From NCBI GenBank assembly GCA_025928215.1, contig JAICJW010000023.1:1-19099 (forward strand): DNA of 19,099 nucleotides. Reading direction: 5' to 3'. Position numbers and translations under genes: made by a program. Below, piece after piece: positions 1 through 7,771 of this stretch. Source of the DNA: Chloroflexia bacterium. Lineage in GTDB: Bacteria; Chloroflexota; Chloroflexia; Thermomicrobiales; JALYUS01. The notes under the pieces are model-generated. The model was not told the origin of the DNA. It worked only from the letters and a program-made list of their open reading frames with translations, and did no database searches. How positions within the stretch are numbered: position 1 is the stretch's first letter; every line of letters starts with the position of its first letter.

Positions 1-334
1 CACTGAAGCCGAAATCTGTAGGGTGAGGGTAGAGGACGATACCGGGTGCTGTCAAGAGGAGCGGCCTGACCGCAAAAATCTGTGCGTCTGCCCATACGAA
101 ACCGATTGAACCGCAGAGACGCAGAGAAAGAGAAGAGAGAAACCACTGATCCGCTAGCGCACGCTTTTCTTGTAACCTTTTCTGCTCTTTCTCTATCTCC
201 TCTGCGTTCTTTGTGTCTCTGCGGTTCAATCGGTTTCGTATGGGCAGGCGCACAGATTTTTGCGGTCAGGCCGCTCCTCTTGACAGCACCCGGTATCGTC
301 CTCTACCCTCACCCTACAGATTTCGGCTTCAGTG
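1..334. repeat. Large near-perfect inverted repeat (two 120-nt arms)
   Basis: Bases 1-120 are the reverse complement of 215-334 with one difference (t87 against g248, which would still form a G-U pair in RNA). The 94-nt centre (121-214) is purine-rich on the left and pyrimidine-rich on the right, so the palindrome continues imperfectly. The arms contain an AACCGCAGAGACGCAGAG-like core, which I recall as a dispersed intergenic repeat in several environmental bacterial genomes; that is recollection only. The left arm starts at the window edge, so the element may be longer. No protein-coding content is credible here. Each arm carries a TTGACA hexamer (280-285, and its mirror at 50-55) pointing outward. 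The stretch 335-399 between the repeat and the next start codon holds only the ribosome binding site. Confidence 0.9.
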
Positions 335-399
335 TGTGACAACCGGAGAAGCCCGCTCGGTGGGGTGAGCGCGGTTCAGGAAGTTGAGGAGGGAACGCG

Positions 400-1518
400 A
401 TGGCTCGTGTCGTCTTTGACCACATCACCAAACGGTTCGGCGATGTGTACGCCGTCAATGATCTCAATCTTGAGATCAATGATGAAGAGTTCCTCGTCCT
501 CGTCGGTCCCTCCGGTTGCGGCAAGACGACCGCGCTCCGCATGCTCGCGGGGTTGGAGGAAGTGACGACCGGTGAGATCTATATCGGCGACCGCCGGGTG
601 ACCGATCTCGCGCCGAAGGATCGCGACATCGCGATGGTTTTCCAGAACTACGCCTTGTATCCGCACATGAGTGTCTTCGACAATCTCTCCTTCGCGCTCA
701 AACTGCGCAAGTATGACAAGCCGGCGATTCAGCAGCGCGTCGAACAGGCGGGCGGCATGCTCGGCCTGCGGACGCTCCTTCAGCGCAAGCCGCGGCAACT
801 CTCCGGCGGCCAGCGGCAACGCGTCGCCCTCGGTCGCGCCCTCGTCCGGGAACCGCAAGTCTTCCTGATGGACGAACCGCTCTCCAACCTCGACGCCGCG
901 CTCCGCGTCCAGACCCGCTCGGAAATCACGAAACTCCAGACTCGCCTGAAGGTCACGACCGTCTACGTCACGCACGACCAGGTCGAAGCGATGACGATGG
1001 GCGACCGGATCGCCGTGATGAAGGAAGGCGTCTTGCAGCAACTCTCGACGCCGCAGGACCTCTACGACCATCCGGCGAACATCTTTGTCGCGGGCTTCAT
1101 CGGCTCTCCGGCAATGAACTTCGTCGCGGGGACCCTGCAATCGGAGAGTGGCAAGCTGATGCTGACGCACGACAACTACAGCGTCCCGCTGCCAATTGAC
1201 GGCCTGACAAACGAAGTCAAGGAGAATCTGGGGACGCGCGTCGGCAAGCCGGTCGTGATCGGCGTCCGCCCGGAAGATGTCCTCGACCGCGCGCACGCCA
1301 ATGGCATGAGCGGCATGGAGGGATTGCCCGCGACGGTGGATGTCGTCGAGCCGCTCGGCTCGGAAGTGCTTCTCTACCTCAACTACGGCACCGAGACGCC
1401 GATGATCGTCCGTGCTGAGCCGCGCACGAAGGCGAAGCCGGGCGACAAGATGGAAGTCCTCTTCAAGCCGGACAACCTGCATCTCTTCGATGGTGAGACC
1501 GAACTCTCCATCCTCTGA
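400..1518 (+). CDS. ugpC: ABC transporter ATP-binding protein, UgpC/MalK family
   Basis: A 372-residue ATPase of the CUT1 sugar/glycerol-phosphate importer type, which powers uptake of carbohydrates by a membrane permease pair at the inner face of the membrane. Visible motifs are Walker A GPSGCGKTT (residues 36-44), the Q-loop FQNYALYPHMSV, the signature LSGGQRQRVALGRAL, Walker B VFLMDEP followed by the D-loop SNLDA, and the H-loop THDQVEAM. The last ~130 residues form the regulatory OB/TOBE-type region typical of MalK and UgpC, and the length matches the family (about 360-380). The ATG at 400 follows GAGGAGGG (386-393) at good spacing. No permease or binding-protein gene is next to it. Like MsmX of Bacillus, it may serve several importers encoded elsewhere; this is inference. 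Family assignment is secure, substrate is not. Confidence 0.93.
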   Translation: MARVVFDHITKRFGDVYAVNDLNLEINDEEFLVLVGPSGCGKTTALRMLAGLEEVTTGEIYIGDRRVTDLAPKDRDIAMVFQNYALYPHMSVFDNLSFALKLRKYDKPAIQQRVEQAGGMLGLRTLLQRKPRQLSGGQRQRVALGRALVREPQVFLMDEPLSNLDAALRVQTRSEITKLQTRLKVTTVYVTHDQVEAMTMGDRIAVMKEGVLQQLSTPQDLYDHPANIFVAGFIGSPAMNFVAGTLQSESGKLMLTHDNYSVPLPIDGLTNEVKENLGTRVGKPVVIGVRPEDVLDRAHANGMSGMEGLPATVDVVEPLGSEVLLYLNYGTETPMIVRAEPRTKAKPGDKMEVLFKPDNLHLFDGETELSIL

Positions 1519-1534
1519 GAAACCGAACCTCTAA

Positions 1535-1566
1535 CCCCCTTCCCGCGTCGGGAAGGGGGAATTTTT
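1535..1566 (+). terminator. Rho-independent terminator after the ABC ATPase
   Basis: A perfect 11-bp stem (1535-1545 with 1549-1559) closed by a 3-nt loop is followed by TTTTT at 1562-1566. It sits 17 nt after the stop codon of the ABC ATPase gene. On the minus strand the hairpin is not followed by a T tract, so it probably acts mainly on the plus-strand transcript. Confidence 0.9.
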
Positions 1567-1604
1567 ATGTGTGAAACGTGCGGGAAGGGCGATCACGCCC
1601 GCAC

Positions 1605-2876
1605 TCATTGCTCCGCTTCCTCCGGTGGCCGCACGGCCTTGAACATGACGAGCAGGAGGACATCGTAGATGCCCTTCAGCGCGCCGCCAATGACGAGCGG
1701 CCAGCCGAACACCGTGAGGTTGAGGAGGTAGCCGGAGAGAAGCGGGCTGGCGGCGGTGGCGAGGCTGCGCGGCACGGATGTCACGCTCGCCGCCGCCGGG
1801 CGCTCCGCCGGGGTGACAACCGCCATCACATATGAGTTGCGCGTCGGCACGTCCATCTGCGAGAGCGCGCTGCGGGCGAGCAGCAGGGCGATGGCAAGCG
1901 GCAGATTTGGCATAAACGGGACGAGGATCAGGAAGAGATTGGATGGCAGGTGCGTGAAGACCATCGTATTGACGAGGCCAATCCGGTTCGCAAGCCAGAC
2001 GGCGACCGGGAACGACCCGGCGGAGAGGACGCCCGCCCAGAAGAAGATCGTCCCCGCCGTCGCCACCGAGAGATGGAAGCGCTGAAAGAGCCAGAGCGCG
2101 AGCAGCGACTGGACGACGAAGCCGCCGCCAAAGGAATCGAGGCTAAAGAGCGCGGCAAAAGTGTAGACCATTTTTTTCGATTCGCGCAGAGGCGCTTCCG
2201 GGATGTGCGTGCCCGGCTCAATCGCCGGTGAGAGCGTGCTGTAGAGGCAAAAGGCGATCACAGCGAGGAGCGCGTAGACGAGGAACATCCCTTCGAGCGC
2301 GCGGGTGAGTCCGAGGGCGGTATGCGCCGCGATGAATGCCGGTATCCCGGCGCAGAGCGCGCCACACGCCCCAACGAGCGACGCGACGAGGCTGTATCGC
2401 GCGAAGAGCGCCGTGCGACCTCGCGCGCCGACCGTCTGCGGCAGGAGCGATTGCTCCAGCGGGAGGAAGATACTGACATCGCCGGCGGAGGGGTTTAAGG
2501 TGCCGACGAAGGCGACGACCATCAGCGGCCAGAACGCGTGAACGACGGCGAAGCCGATGCCGGTGGCGATCATCAAGAGCGCGGCGCCGAAGAGCAGTCT
2601 CCGCCGCTTTAACCGGTAGGCAATCAGTCCGACGAGCAACGTCAGCGCGGCGGAGCCGACGAGCGTCGCCGTCGTCACCGCGCCGATGCGAAGATTACTT
2701 AAGCCAATCATCGTCAGATAGACGGGCAGCAGCACGCTGATAAAGCCATCACCGAAGGCGCGCACCGCGCGCGACGCGATCAGAACGGCAGCATCGTGCG
2801 TCGTGCCGACGGGTAGCGCAGTCCAGCGCCGCCGCGGAGGAGGCGCTTCGGCAATCGTCATCGTGGCGTGCCGCAT
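1605..2876 (-). CDS. MFS transporter
   Basis: A 423-residue, highly hydrophobic protein with about 12 predicted membrane helices and a central hydrophilic loop (around AIEPGTHIPEAPLRESKK), as in the two six-helix halves of the major facilitator superfamily. The loop after helix 2 has a degenerate MFS motif A (GLIAYRLKRRR, lacking the usual Asp). The C-terminal half has RSALSQMDVPTRNSYVMAVV, a pattern I recognise from poorly characterised prokaryotic MFS proteins. The start is uncertain: the ATG at 2876 and the in-frame ATG at 2861 both lack a strong ribosome binding site. It begins 30 nt after the dienelactone-hydrolase-family gene on the same strand, so the two are probably co-transcribed and this protein may export or import something that hydrolase acts on (inference). 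Substrate unknown. Confidence 0.85.
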   Translation of the reverse strand: MRHATMTIAEAPPPRRRWTALPVGTTHDAAVLIASRAVRAFGDGFISVLLPVYLTMIGLSNLRIGAVTTATLVGSAALTLLVGLIAYRLKRRRLLFGAALLMIATGIGFAVVHAFWPLMVVAFVGTLNPSAGDVSIFLPLEQSLLPQTVGARGRTALFARYSLVASLVGACGALCAGIPAFIAAHTALGLTRALEGMFLVYALLAVIAFCLYSTLSPAIEPGTHIPEAPLRESKKMVYTFAALFSLDSFGGGFVVQSLLALWLFQRFHLSVATAGTIFFWAGVLSAGSFPVAVWLANRIGLVNTMVFTHLPSNLFLILVPFMPNLPLAIALLLARSALSQMDVPTRNSYVMAVVTPAERPAAASVTSVPRSLATAASPLLSGYLLNLTVFGWPLVIGGALKGIYDVLLLVMFKAVRPPEEAEQ

Positions 2877-2906
2877 CGTGCTGTCCGCGCCAATTGTGGC
2901 ATGCGG

Positions 2907-3608
2907 CTACGCCAAGTAGGTGTGGAACCACTGCACGGCGCGCGTCCACGCGTCGGTGGCGGCGCTGGCATTGTAGCTGGGGCGCGTGTCGTTCAGAAAG
3001 GCATGGCCCGCGCCGGGGTAGATGACCATATCGAACGTCTTCTCCTGCCGGTCCATCTCCGCCTCCAGGCCGTTGTATTGCTCCGGCGGGATACCGGCGT
3101 CATCTTCGCCATAGACGGCGAGCACCGGCGCTCTGATGCCGCTGACGAACTCCGGCGTCGGCTGCACGCCACCACCGTAGAACGCGACCGCCGCGCCGAT
3201 CCGCTCGTCGCCGGTGGATGCGGCGTTCAGGGAGAGCCGTCCGCCCATGCAGAAGCCAATCACGCCAACAGATTTCGGCTCAACGCCCGGCAGATCGCTG
3301 AGATAGCCGATCGCGCCGCCGATTTCACGCAGGGCGATCGGCATGTTCATCGCCATCAGCAGCTTGCGTGCGTCGTCCGGCTCCGTCGTCACTTGCCCGT
3401 GGTAGAGATCGGGCGCGAGGGCGACGAACCCCTCCCCGGCGAACCGCTCGGCGAGGTCCTTGATATGCGCGTCCAGCCCCCACCACTCCTGGATGACGAC
3501 GACCGCCGGGAATGGCCCGTCGCCCACCGGTCGGGCGAGGTAACCGGTCGCCGTATCACCGTTCGAGGCGAAGGAGACATTCTCGGTGCGGATGCCTGAT
3601 GTTGCCAT
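2907..3608 (-). CDS. Dienelactone hydrolase family protein
   Basis: A 233-residue alpha/beta hydrolase of the dienelactone hydrolase family (carboxymethylenebutenolidase-like), a cytoplasmic enzyme class that opens lactone or ester bonds. The expected triad is visible: nucleophile Cys120 in GFCMGG, Asp170 in GEDDAGIP and His202 in GAGHAF. Glu41 in IQEWWG matches the conserved glutamate that holds the Cys in the resting state of the family. Length is normal (230-240). I chose the internal ATG at 3608 because it follows AAGGAG (3617-3622 on the complement) with an 8-nt gap; the longer frame back to 3677 has no such signal and an atypical 23-residue extension. It is upstream of the MFS gene (30-nt gap), giving a hydrolase-transporter pair. 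The true substrate cannot be told; many relatives do not act on dienelactone. Confidence 0.92.
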   Translation of the reverse strand: MATSGIRTENVSFASNGDTATGYLARPVGDGPFPAVVVIQEWWGLDAHIKDLAERFAGEGFVALAPDLYHGQVTTEPDDARKLLMAMNMPIALREIGGAIGYLSDLPGVEPKSVGVIGFCMGGRLSLNAASTGDERIGAAVAFYGGGVQPTPEFVSGIRAPVLAVYGEDDAGIPPEQYNGLEAEMDRQEKTFDMVIYPGAGHAFLNDTRPSYNASAATDAWTRAVQWFHTYLA

Positions 3609-3822
3609 GCGGGTATCTCCTTGAACGAGAGGTCGGGAGACAAACGTCCGTCCGACGATGCAAGATTGATGACGCATATCCTACTACGATCGCTGCGAAT
3701 GAGGTATTGCCTCGCATTTTCCTTGCTCCTCGCCTCCTTGCTTCTGCTCCCTACTGTTGTATCGGCGGCGAGTGCGGTAGGATGCGTGGCATTGTCTGGC
3801 GGAAGGAAAGGGAGCGCCCTGC

Positions 3823-5097
3823 GTGGCCGGAAAATCTGCGACCCGCGATGCCCCCGTGCGAATGACCGTGCCTCCCTCACCGCTCAGTCCCTTCGTCGCG
3901 CTCCGTCACCGCGATTATTCGCTGCTGCTGATCGGGCGGTTCGTCTCGACGATCGGGCGACAGATGCAGACGGTCGCCATCGCCTATCAGGTCTACCAGT
4001 TCCACCACTCCACGCTCGATCTCGGCCTGATCGGTCTCTTTCGCATCGTGCCGGTGATCCTCTTCTCACTCGGCGGCGGCATGCTGGCGGACGTCGTGGA
4101 CCGCCGCCGCTTGATGCTGCTCACGCAGCCATTGCTCATGTGCTATTCGGCGGCGCTCGCCCTGCTCACGGCGGCGGGCCTGGTGAATCTCGGCGTCATC
4201 TATGGCTTCACGTTCCTCGCCGCCGCGACGGGCGCGCTGGATATGCCCGCCCGGACGGCAATCATCCCCGCGCTGGTTCCGCGCGCGCATCTGCCGAATG
4301 CGCTCTCCTGGAACATCACCGTCATGCAAGTGGCGACCATCGCCGGCCCGGCCCTCGGCGGCATCGCCATCGGCGCAATCGGCCTCGCGGGGACGTACTC
4401 CTTCGACGCGGTCGGCTTTCTCGCGGTCATCATTTCGCTGCTGCTGATGCGGGCGCGGCTCGGAGCGGCATCGGTTGGTGGCGCGCGTGGCTGGACAGCG
4501 GCGGTGCAGGGCCTCGGTTTCATCCGCCGCAATAGCATCGTCGGGGCGGTGATGTCGGTGGACTTCTTCGCCACCTTCTGGGGCAGCGCGACGGTGCTCC
4601 TACCGGCCTTCGCGGACAAAATCCTCCACGTTGGCCCGACCGGTCTCGGCATCCTCTATTCCGCGCCCGCCATCGGTTCCGTGATCGGCGCGGTGGTGAT
4701 GACGGGCCTCTCGAACCGCATACGTAAGCCGGGCCTCCCGCTCCTGATCGCGGTCGTGGCGTTCGGCCTCGCGACGGTCGGCTTCGGCCTCGCGCGTTCA
4801 ATGCTGGCGGCGATCCTCTTCCTCGCTGCGACGGGGCTGACCGATACGGTGAGCATGACCCTCCGGCACCAGATCCTTCAACTCCTCACGCCGGATGCGC
4901 TGCGCGGGCGCGTCACCGCGGCGAATCAGGTCTTTGTGCAGGGTGGCCCACAATTCGGCCAGTTGGAAGCGGGCGCGGTCGCCGCGGGATTCGGCGTGCC
5001 CTTTTCGATTATCTCAGGAGGCGTTGCGTGCGTGTTGACCGTCATGCTGATTGGCTGGAAGGTGCCGGCCATCCGCCGCTACCGGATCGAGCAATGA
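3823..5097 (+). CDS. MFS transporter, EntS-like exporter family
   Basis: A 424-residue MFS protein of the EntS/transmembrane secretion effector type (the MFS_3-like group that includes the enterobactin exporter). A clear motif A, GGMLADVVDRRR, follows helix 2, and ARTAIIPALVPRAHLPNAL plus GPALGG are typical of this group. About 12 helices are apparent, with the middle loop near RARLGAASVGGARG. The start is the GTG at 3823, preceded by GGGAG (3810-3814); an inner ATG at residue 14 is also possible. Its TGA overlaps the ATG of the metallo-hydrolase gene (ATGA), so the two are translationally coupled and likely work on the same process. The substrate is unknown: EntS relatives export siderophores, drugs and other small molecules, and no siderophore genes are nearby. 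Confidence 0.9.
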   Translation: MAGKSATRDAPVRMTVPPSPLSPFVALRHRDYSLLLIGRFVSTIGRQMQTVAIAYQVYQFHHSTLDLGLIGLFRIVPVILFSLGGGMLADVVDRRRLMLLTQPLLMCYSAALALLTAAGLVNLGVIYGFTFLAAATGALDMPARTAIIPALVPRAHLPNALSWNITVMQVATIAGPALGGIAIGAIGLAGTYSFDAVGFLAVIISLLLMRARLGAASVGGARGWTAAVQGLGFIRRNSIVGAVMSVDFFATFWGSATVLLPAFADKILHVGPTGLGILYSAPAIGSVIGAVVMTGLSNRIRKPGLPLLIAVVAFGLATVGFGLARSMLAAILFLAATGLTDTVSMTLRHQILQLLTPDALRGRVTAANQVFVQGGPQFGQLEAGAVAAGFGVPFSIISGGVACVLTVMLIGWKVPAIRRYRIEQ

Positions 5098-5876
5098 ACG
5101 AGGTGCATCTGCGGGAGGTGATGCCTGCGATCTGGCTCGCGGAACGCCCGCTCGATGCGGAGATGTCCGTCTGCGCGGCGATCATCCTCGGCAAGACGGT
5201 GAGCGCGGTCGTGGATACGCTCATCCGACCGGAGGATATGGCCCCCGTGCGCGATCTGCTCGACCGGCACGGGCAGCCGGTGTTGATCGTCAACACACAC
5301 GCGGATTGGGATCATACCTGGGGCAACGCCGCCTTCCCGGACACACCGATCATCGCCCATCGCCTCTGCCGCGCGGCGATGCTCACCGCCGGGCAGCGCA
5401 CACTGGCGGAGAAGCAGGCGGAGGAACCGGAGCGGTACCGCACTGTGACGATTGTGCCGCCGACGATCACCTTCACGGAGTTCATGGATATTGATCTCGG
5501 CGGTCTGACCCTCTCGATCCACCATCTCCCCGGCCACACGGCGGATGAAGCGGTCGTCCATCTGCCGGAAGCAGGCGTTCTTTTCGCGGGGGATGCGGCG
5601 GAATGGCCGATTCCGACCGCCTCTGATGGCCCAATCGGGCCGTGGGCGAACGGGCTGCACAGGTGGGCGGCGCGAGACGATGTGCGGACAGTCGTCCCCG
5701 CGCATGGGGCGGTGGGGGACGCGCAATTGCTGCGCGACAACGCCATCTACCTCGACGCGCTGCTCGCCGATCCCGATGTGCGCTGGGAGCCACCCGGCAT
5801 CATGCCCTTCTATCAGGAAGCGCATCGCAAAAACGCCGCAATCGCCCGCCGCGAGCGGGATGCAGCGCGGCGCTAG
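5094..5876 (+). CDS. Metallo-beta-lactamase-fold hydrolase with HxDxDH motif
   Basis: A 260-residue MBL-fold protein. The metal-binding set is His69, Asp71, Asp73, His74 (NTHADWDH), His148 (LPGHT), Asp167 (AGD) and His204 (PAHG). The family norm is HxHxDH; here the second histidine is Asp71, while every other ligand is present, so the site is altered rather than dead. The start is the ATG overlapping the stop of the upstream MFS gene by 4 nt; the longer frame from 5028 lies inside that gene. Reported roles for the fold include lactone, thioester and phosphodiester hydrolysis, and this sequence does not select one. After it, 5877-5977 is a short convergent gap with only weak hairpin potential (GGTGGC near 5922 with GCCACC near 5957). 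Confidence 0.9.
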   Translation: MNEVHLREVMPAIWLAERPLDAEMSVCAAIILGKTVSAVVDTLIRPEDMAPVRDLLDRHGQPVLIVNTHADWDHTWGNAAFPDTPIIAHRLCRAAMLTAGQRTLAEKQAEEPERYRTVTIVPPTITFTEFMDIDLGGLTLSIHHLPGHTADEAVVHLPEAGVLFAGDAAEWPIPTASDGPIGPWANGLHRWAARDDVRTVVPAHGAVGDAQLLRDNAIYLDALLADPDVRWEPPGIMPFYQEAHRKNAAIARRERDAARR

Positions 5877-5977
5877 AACGTGGAAAGTCGGTGGCGGCGG
5901 GCTTCCGGGTACCCTCTGGGTGGCATGCCGCTGCGACTATTGGCAGGCTGAAGGCGGCCACCAATATGATAGGTGCG

Positions 5978-7492
5978 CTAATCTGCCGCGTATTCGCCAT
6001 CGAGGCCGAAGTCGTGGAGGCGCTGGGTGAGGTCGGTCAGTTCCAGTCCGAGCACATGCGCGGCGGCGACGCGATCCCCCTCGTGCTGTTTGAGGGCCTC
6101 GACGAGCAGTTCGCGCTCGACTTCGTTGAGCACTTGCGTGAGGGGCATGCGCTCGCGGACGCGCTGCGTAATATCAATCAGCCGCCCGCCCGCTTGCGGC
6201 GCGAACTGAATCTGCTCGGCGGTTACGAGGCCCCCCTGCGAGAGCACGATGCCGCGCTGGATCGTGTTTTCCAATTCGCGGATGTTGCCGGGCCAGAGAT
6301 GAGTCATCAATTTGTCCATCGCATCCGGTGAAATGCGCGCCGAGCGGCCCGCGACGCCGTAGCGGTGCTTATGGAGAAAGTGCTGCACGAGGAGCGGCAC
6401 ATCCTCCATGTGCTCGCGCAGCGGCGGCACATGAATAGTGAGGACATGGAGACGGTAGAAGAGGTCCTCGCGGAACTTCCCCGCCGAAACTTCGTCCTCC
6501 AGCCGCCGGTTCGTCGCCGCGATGACGCGCACATCCACATGGATCGGCGCGGTCCCGCCGACGCGCTCGAACTCTTTCTCCTGAAGGACGCGCAGGAGTT
6601 TCGTCTGGGTGGAGAGCGTCAGTTCGCCAATCTCATCGAGAAAGATCGTGCCCCGGTTCGCCCGCTCGAAACTCCCCTTATGCTGATTCAGCGCGCCGGT
6701 GAACGACCCCTTCTCGTGGCCGAACAACTCGCTTTCGAGGAGCGATTCGGGGAGTGCCGCGCAGTTGACCTTCACCAGTGGGCCGGATGCGGAGAGCGAG
6801 TTCTTGTGCAGGACGTTGGCAATCAATTCCTTGCCCGCGCCCGTCTCGCCGGTAATCAGGACGGGGGCATCGGAGGCGGCCGCCCGCCCGATCATCTGGA
6901 AAATCCGCGCCATCTCCGGGCTGGAGCCGATGATCTCGTCCCGCAGCCGCTGATCGGCCTCGGCGGGATCGGCGGTCATCTGGGCTTCCTGCTCCTGCGT
7001 ACTGAAGAAGGTCTTCACTTTCTGAACGACATTCTCGATGTCGAACGGCTTGTGCAGATAGTCGAACGCGCCAAGCATCGTCGCCTCGATGGCGACCGAG
7101 GCGGTCGTAAAGGCGGTCATCATAATGATCGGCAGTGTTTGGCCGCCGGAGGATTGGGCAATCTCACGGAGCGCTTCGATCCCGGTCATGTCGGGCATCT
7201 GCACATCGAGGAGGACGAGCGCGGGATGTTGCGGGCCATGATAGATGTCCAGCATCTCTCTGCCCGTCCGCGCTTCCACCACGTCGTACCCCTCGTCGGT
7301 CAGCAATTCGACGAGCAGGGTGCGGATATCTTCGGCATCGTCCGCGACGAGGATGCGACGATTCGCCGGATCGTAGGTGAAGGCGGGCACAGGCGCGTCG
7401 TCGCTGCGCGGTGCGTGCCCATTCACGTTCGGCTTGCGCGACGCGGCAGAGCCAGCGGCGCTCACTCGCCGTGCTGGTGGCCTGCTACCCAT
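5978..7492 (-). CDS. Sigma-54-dependent response regulator, NtrC/AtoC type
   Basis: A 504-residue bacterial enhancer-binding protein. After a ~45-residue basic, disordered-looking N-terminus comes a receiver domain (about 46-163) with acidic pocket Asp51/Asp52, phosphoacceptor Asp96 (LLDVQMP), Thr126 and Lys148. Next is a sigma-54-interacting AAA+ domain with Walker A GETGAGKE (215-222), the L1 loop GSFTGA (262-267, usually GAFTGA), Walker B GTIFLDE (281-287) and the arginine-finger region REDLFYRL (341-348). It ends in a Fis-like helix-turn-helix (about 460-497) that is somewhat divergent. When phosphorylated it should bind DNA upstream of sigma-54 promoters and remodel the closed complex by ATP hydrolysis. 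Start: ATG at 7492 after AAGGGGAG. It lies downstream of rpoN on the same strand, separated by a repeat-rich 279-nt gap. No kinase is directly adjacent; the multi-PAS kinase at 10006 is the nearest candidate partner. Confidence 0.95.
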   Translation of the reverse strand: MGSRPPARRVSAAGSAASRKPNVNGHAPRSDDAPVPAFTYDPANRRILVADDAEDIRTLLVELLTDEGYDVVEARTGREMLDIYHGPQHPALVLLDVQMPDMTGIEALREIAQSSGGQTLPIIMMTAFTTASVAIEATMLGAFDYLHKPFDIENVVQKVKTFFSTQEQEAQMTADPAEADQRLRDEIIGSSPEMARIFQMIGRAAASDAPVLITGETGAGKELIANVLHKNSLSASGPLVKVNCAALPESLLESELFGHEKGSFTGALNQHKGSFERANRGTIFLDEIGELTLSTQTKLLRVLQEKEFERVGGTAPIHVDVRVIAATNRRLEDEVSAGKFREDLFYRLHVLTIHVPPLREHMEDVPLLVQHFLHKHRYGVAGRSARISPDAMDKLMTHLWPGNIRELENTIQRGIVLSQGGLVTAEQIQFAPQAGGRLIDITQRVRERMPLTQVLNEVERELLVEALKQHEGDRVAAAHVLGLELTDLTQRLHDFGLDGEYAAD

Positions 7493-7525
7493 AGCGTGTA
7501 CTCCCCTTCCCCCGGAACCGCACCA

Positions 7526-7550
7526 AAGCGCGCGTCACTGACGCGCGCTT
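7526..7550. repeat. Hairpin upstream of the NtrC-type gene
   Basis: A perfect 10-bp inverted repeat (7526-7535 with 7541-7550; AAAGCGCGCG-type arms) with a 5-nt loop lies 34 nt upstream of the activator start codon. There is no T tract on either side, so it is a weak terminator candidate. It could equally be a regulatory dyad or a 5-prime leader structure. Confidence 0.5.
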
Positions 7551-7605
7551 ATTGTACTCCTGTCCTCAGCACATGCAACGATGGCTCGAACAACTTCATC
7601 CCCAT

Positions 7606-7769
7606 CCCCTCTCCATCGCTCTCAGGCCACGGAATGAATAGATTCGTCTGGCGAGAGAGAGGGGTGACTTGCCGCAATGCCGTGGCATTTCCCGAACCCC
7701 CGATCTTCAGCAAGTTGCTCCCCTCTCCTTTGCCCGCAGGTAAAGCAGAGGGGCCGGGGGTGAGGTTTG
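7606..7769. repeat. Two degenerate CCCCTCTCC-type palindromic repeats
   Basis: First copy: CCCCTCTC at 7606-7613 pairs with GAGAGGGG at 7657-7664 around an imperfect interior. Second copy: 7720-7734 pairs with 7739-7753 in a 15-bp stem with one mismatch, and is flanked by GGGGGTGAGG at 7756-7765. Such GGGGTGAGG/CCCCTCTCC palindromes are, as I recall, common interspersed elements in Chloroflexota and other genomes. They fill the gap between rpoN and the NtrC-type gene, and the second copy ends 3 nt from the rpoN stop codon, so it may serve as a transcript end or processing site. Confidence 0.65.
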
Positions 7770-7771
7770 CA

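Noticed and set aside
376..1482. 368-codon minus-strand frame opposite the ABC ATPase
   Set aside because: Arg/His/Asp-rich antisense shadow with no recognisable motif; the plus strand has all the ABC motifs and a good ribosome binding site.
3621..4535. 304-codon plus-strand frame overlapping the EntS-like gene
   Set aside because: After the signal-like start it is a low-complexity Arg/Gly/Ala shadow of the MFS reading frame; the MFS frame has clear family motifs. Only its first part is noted as a possible relic.
5922..5936. TGGCATGCCGCTGC on the plus strand as a sigma-54 promoter
   Set aside because: GG to GC spacing is one base short and no plus-strand gene follows.
7709..7724. Possible sigma-54 promoter before the NtrC-type gene (minus strand AGGGGAGCAACTTGCT)
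   Set aside because: GG-N10-GC spacing and TTGCT fit, but the -24 half is poor and the bases belong to the palindromic repeat, more than 200 nt from the start codon.
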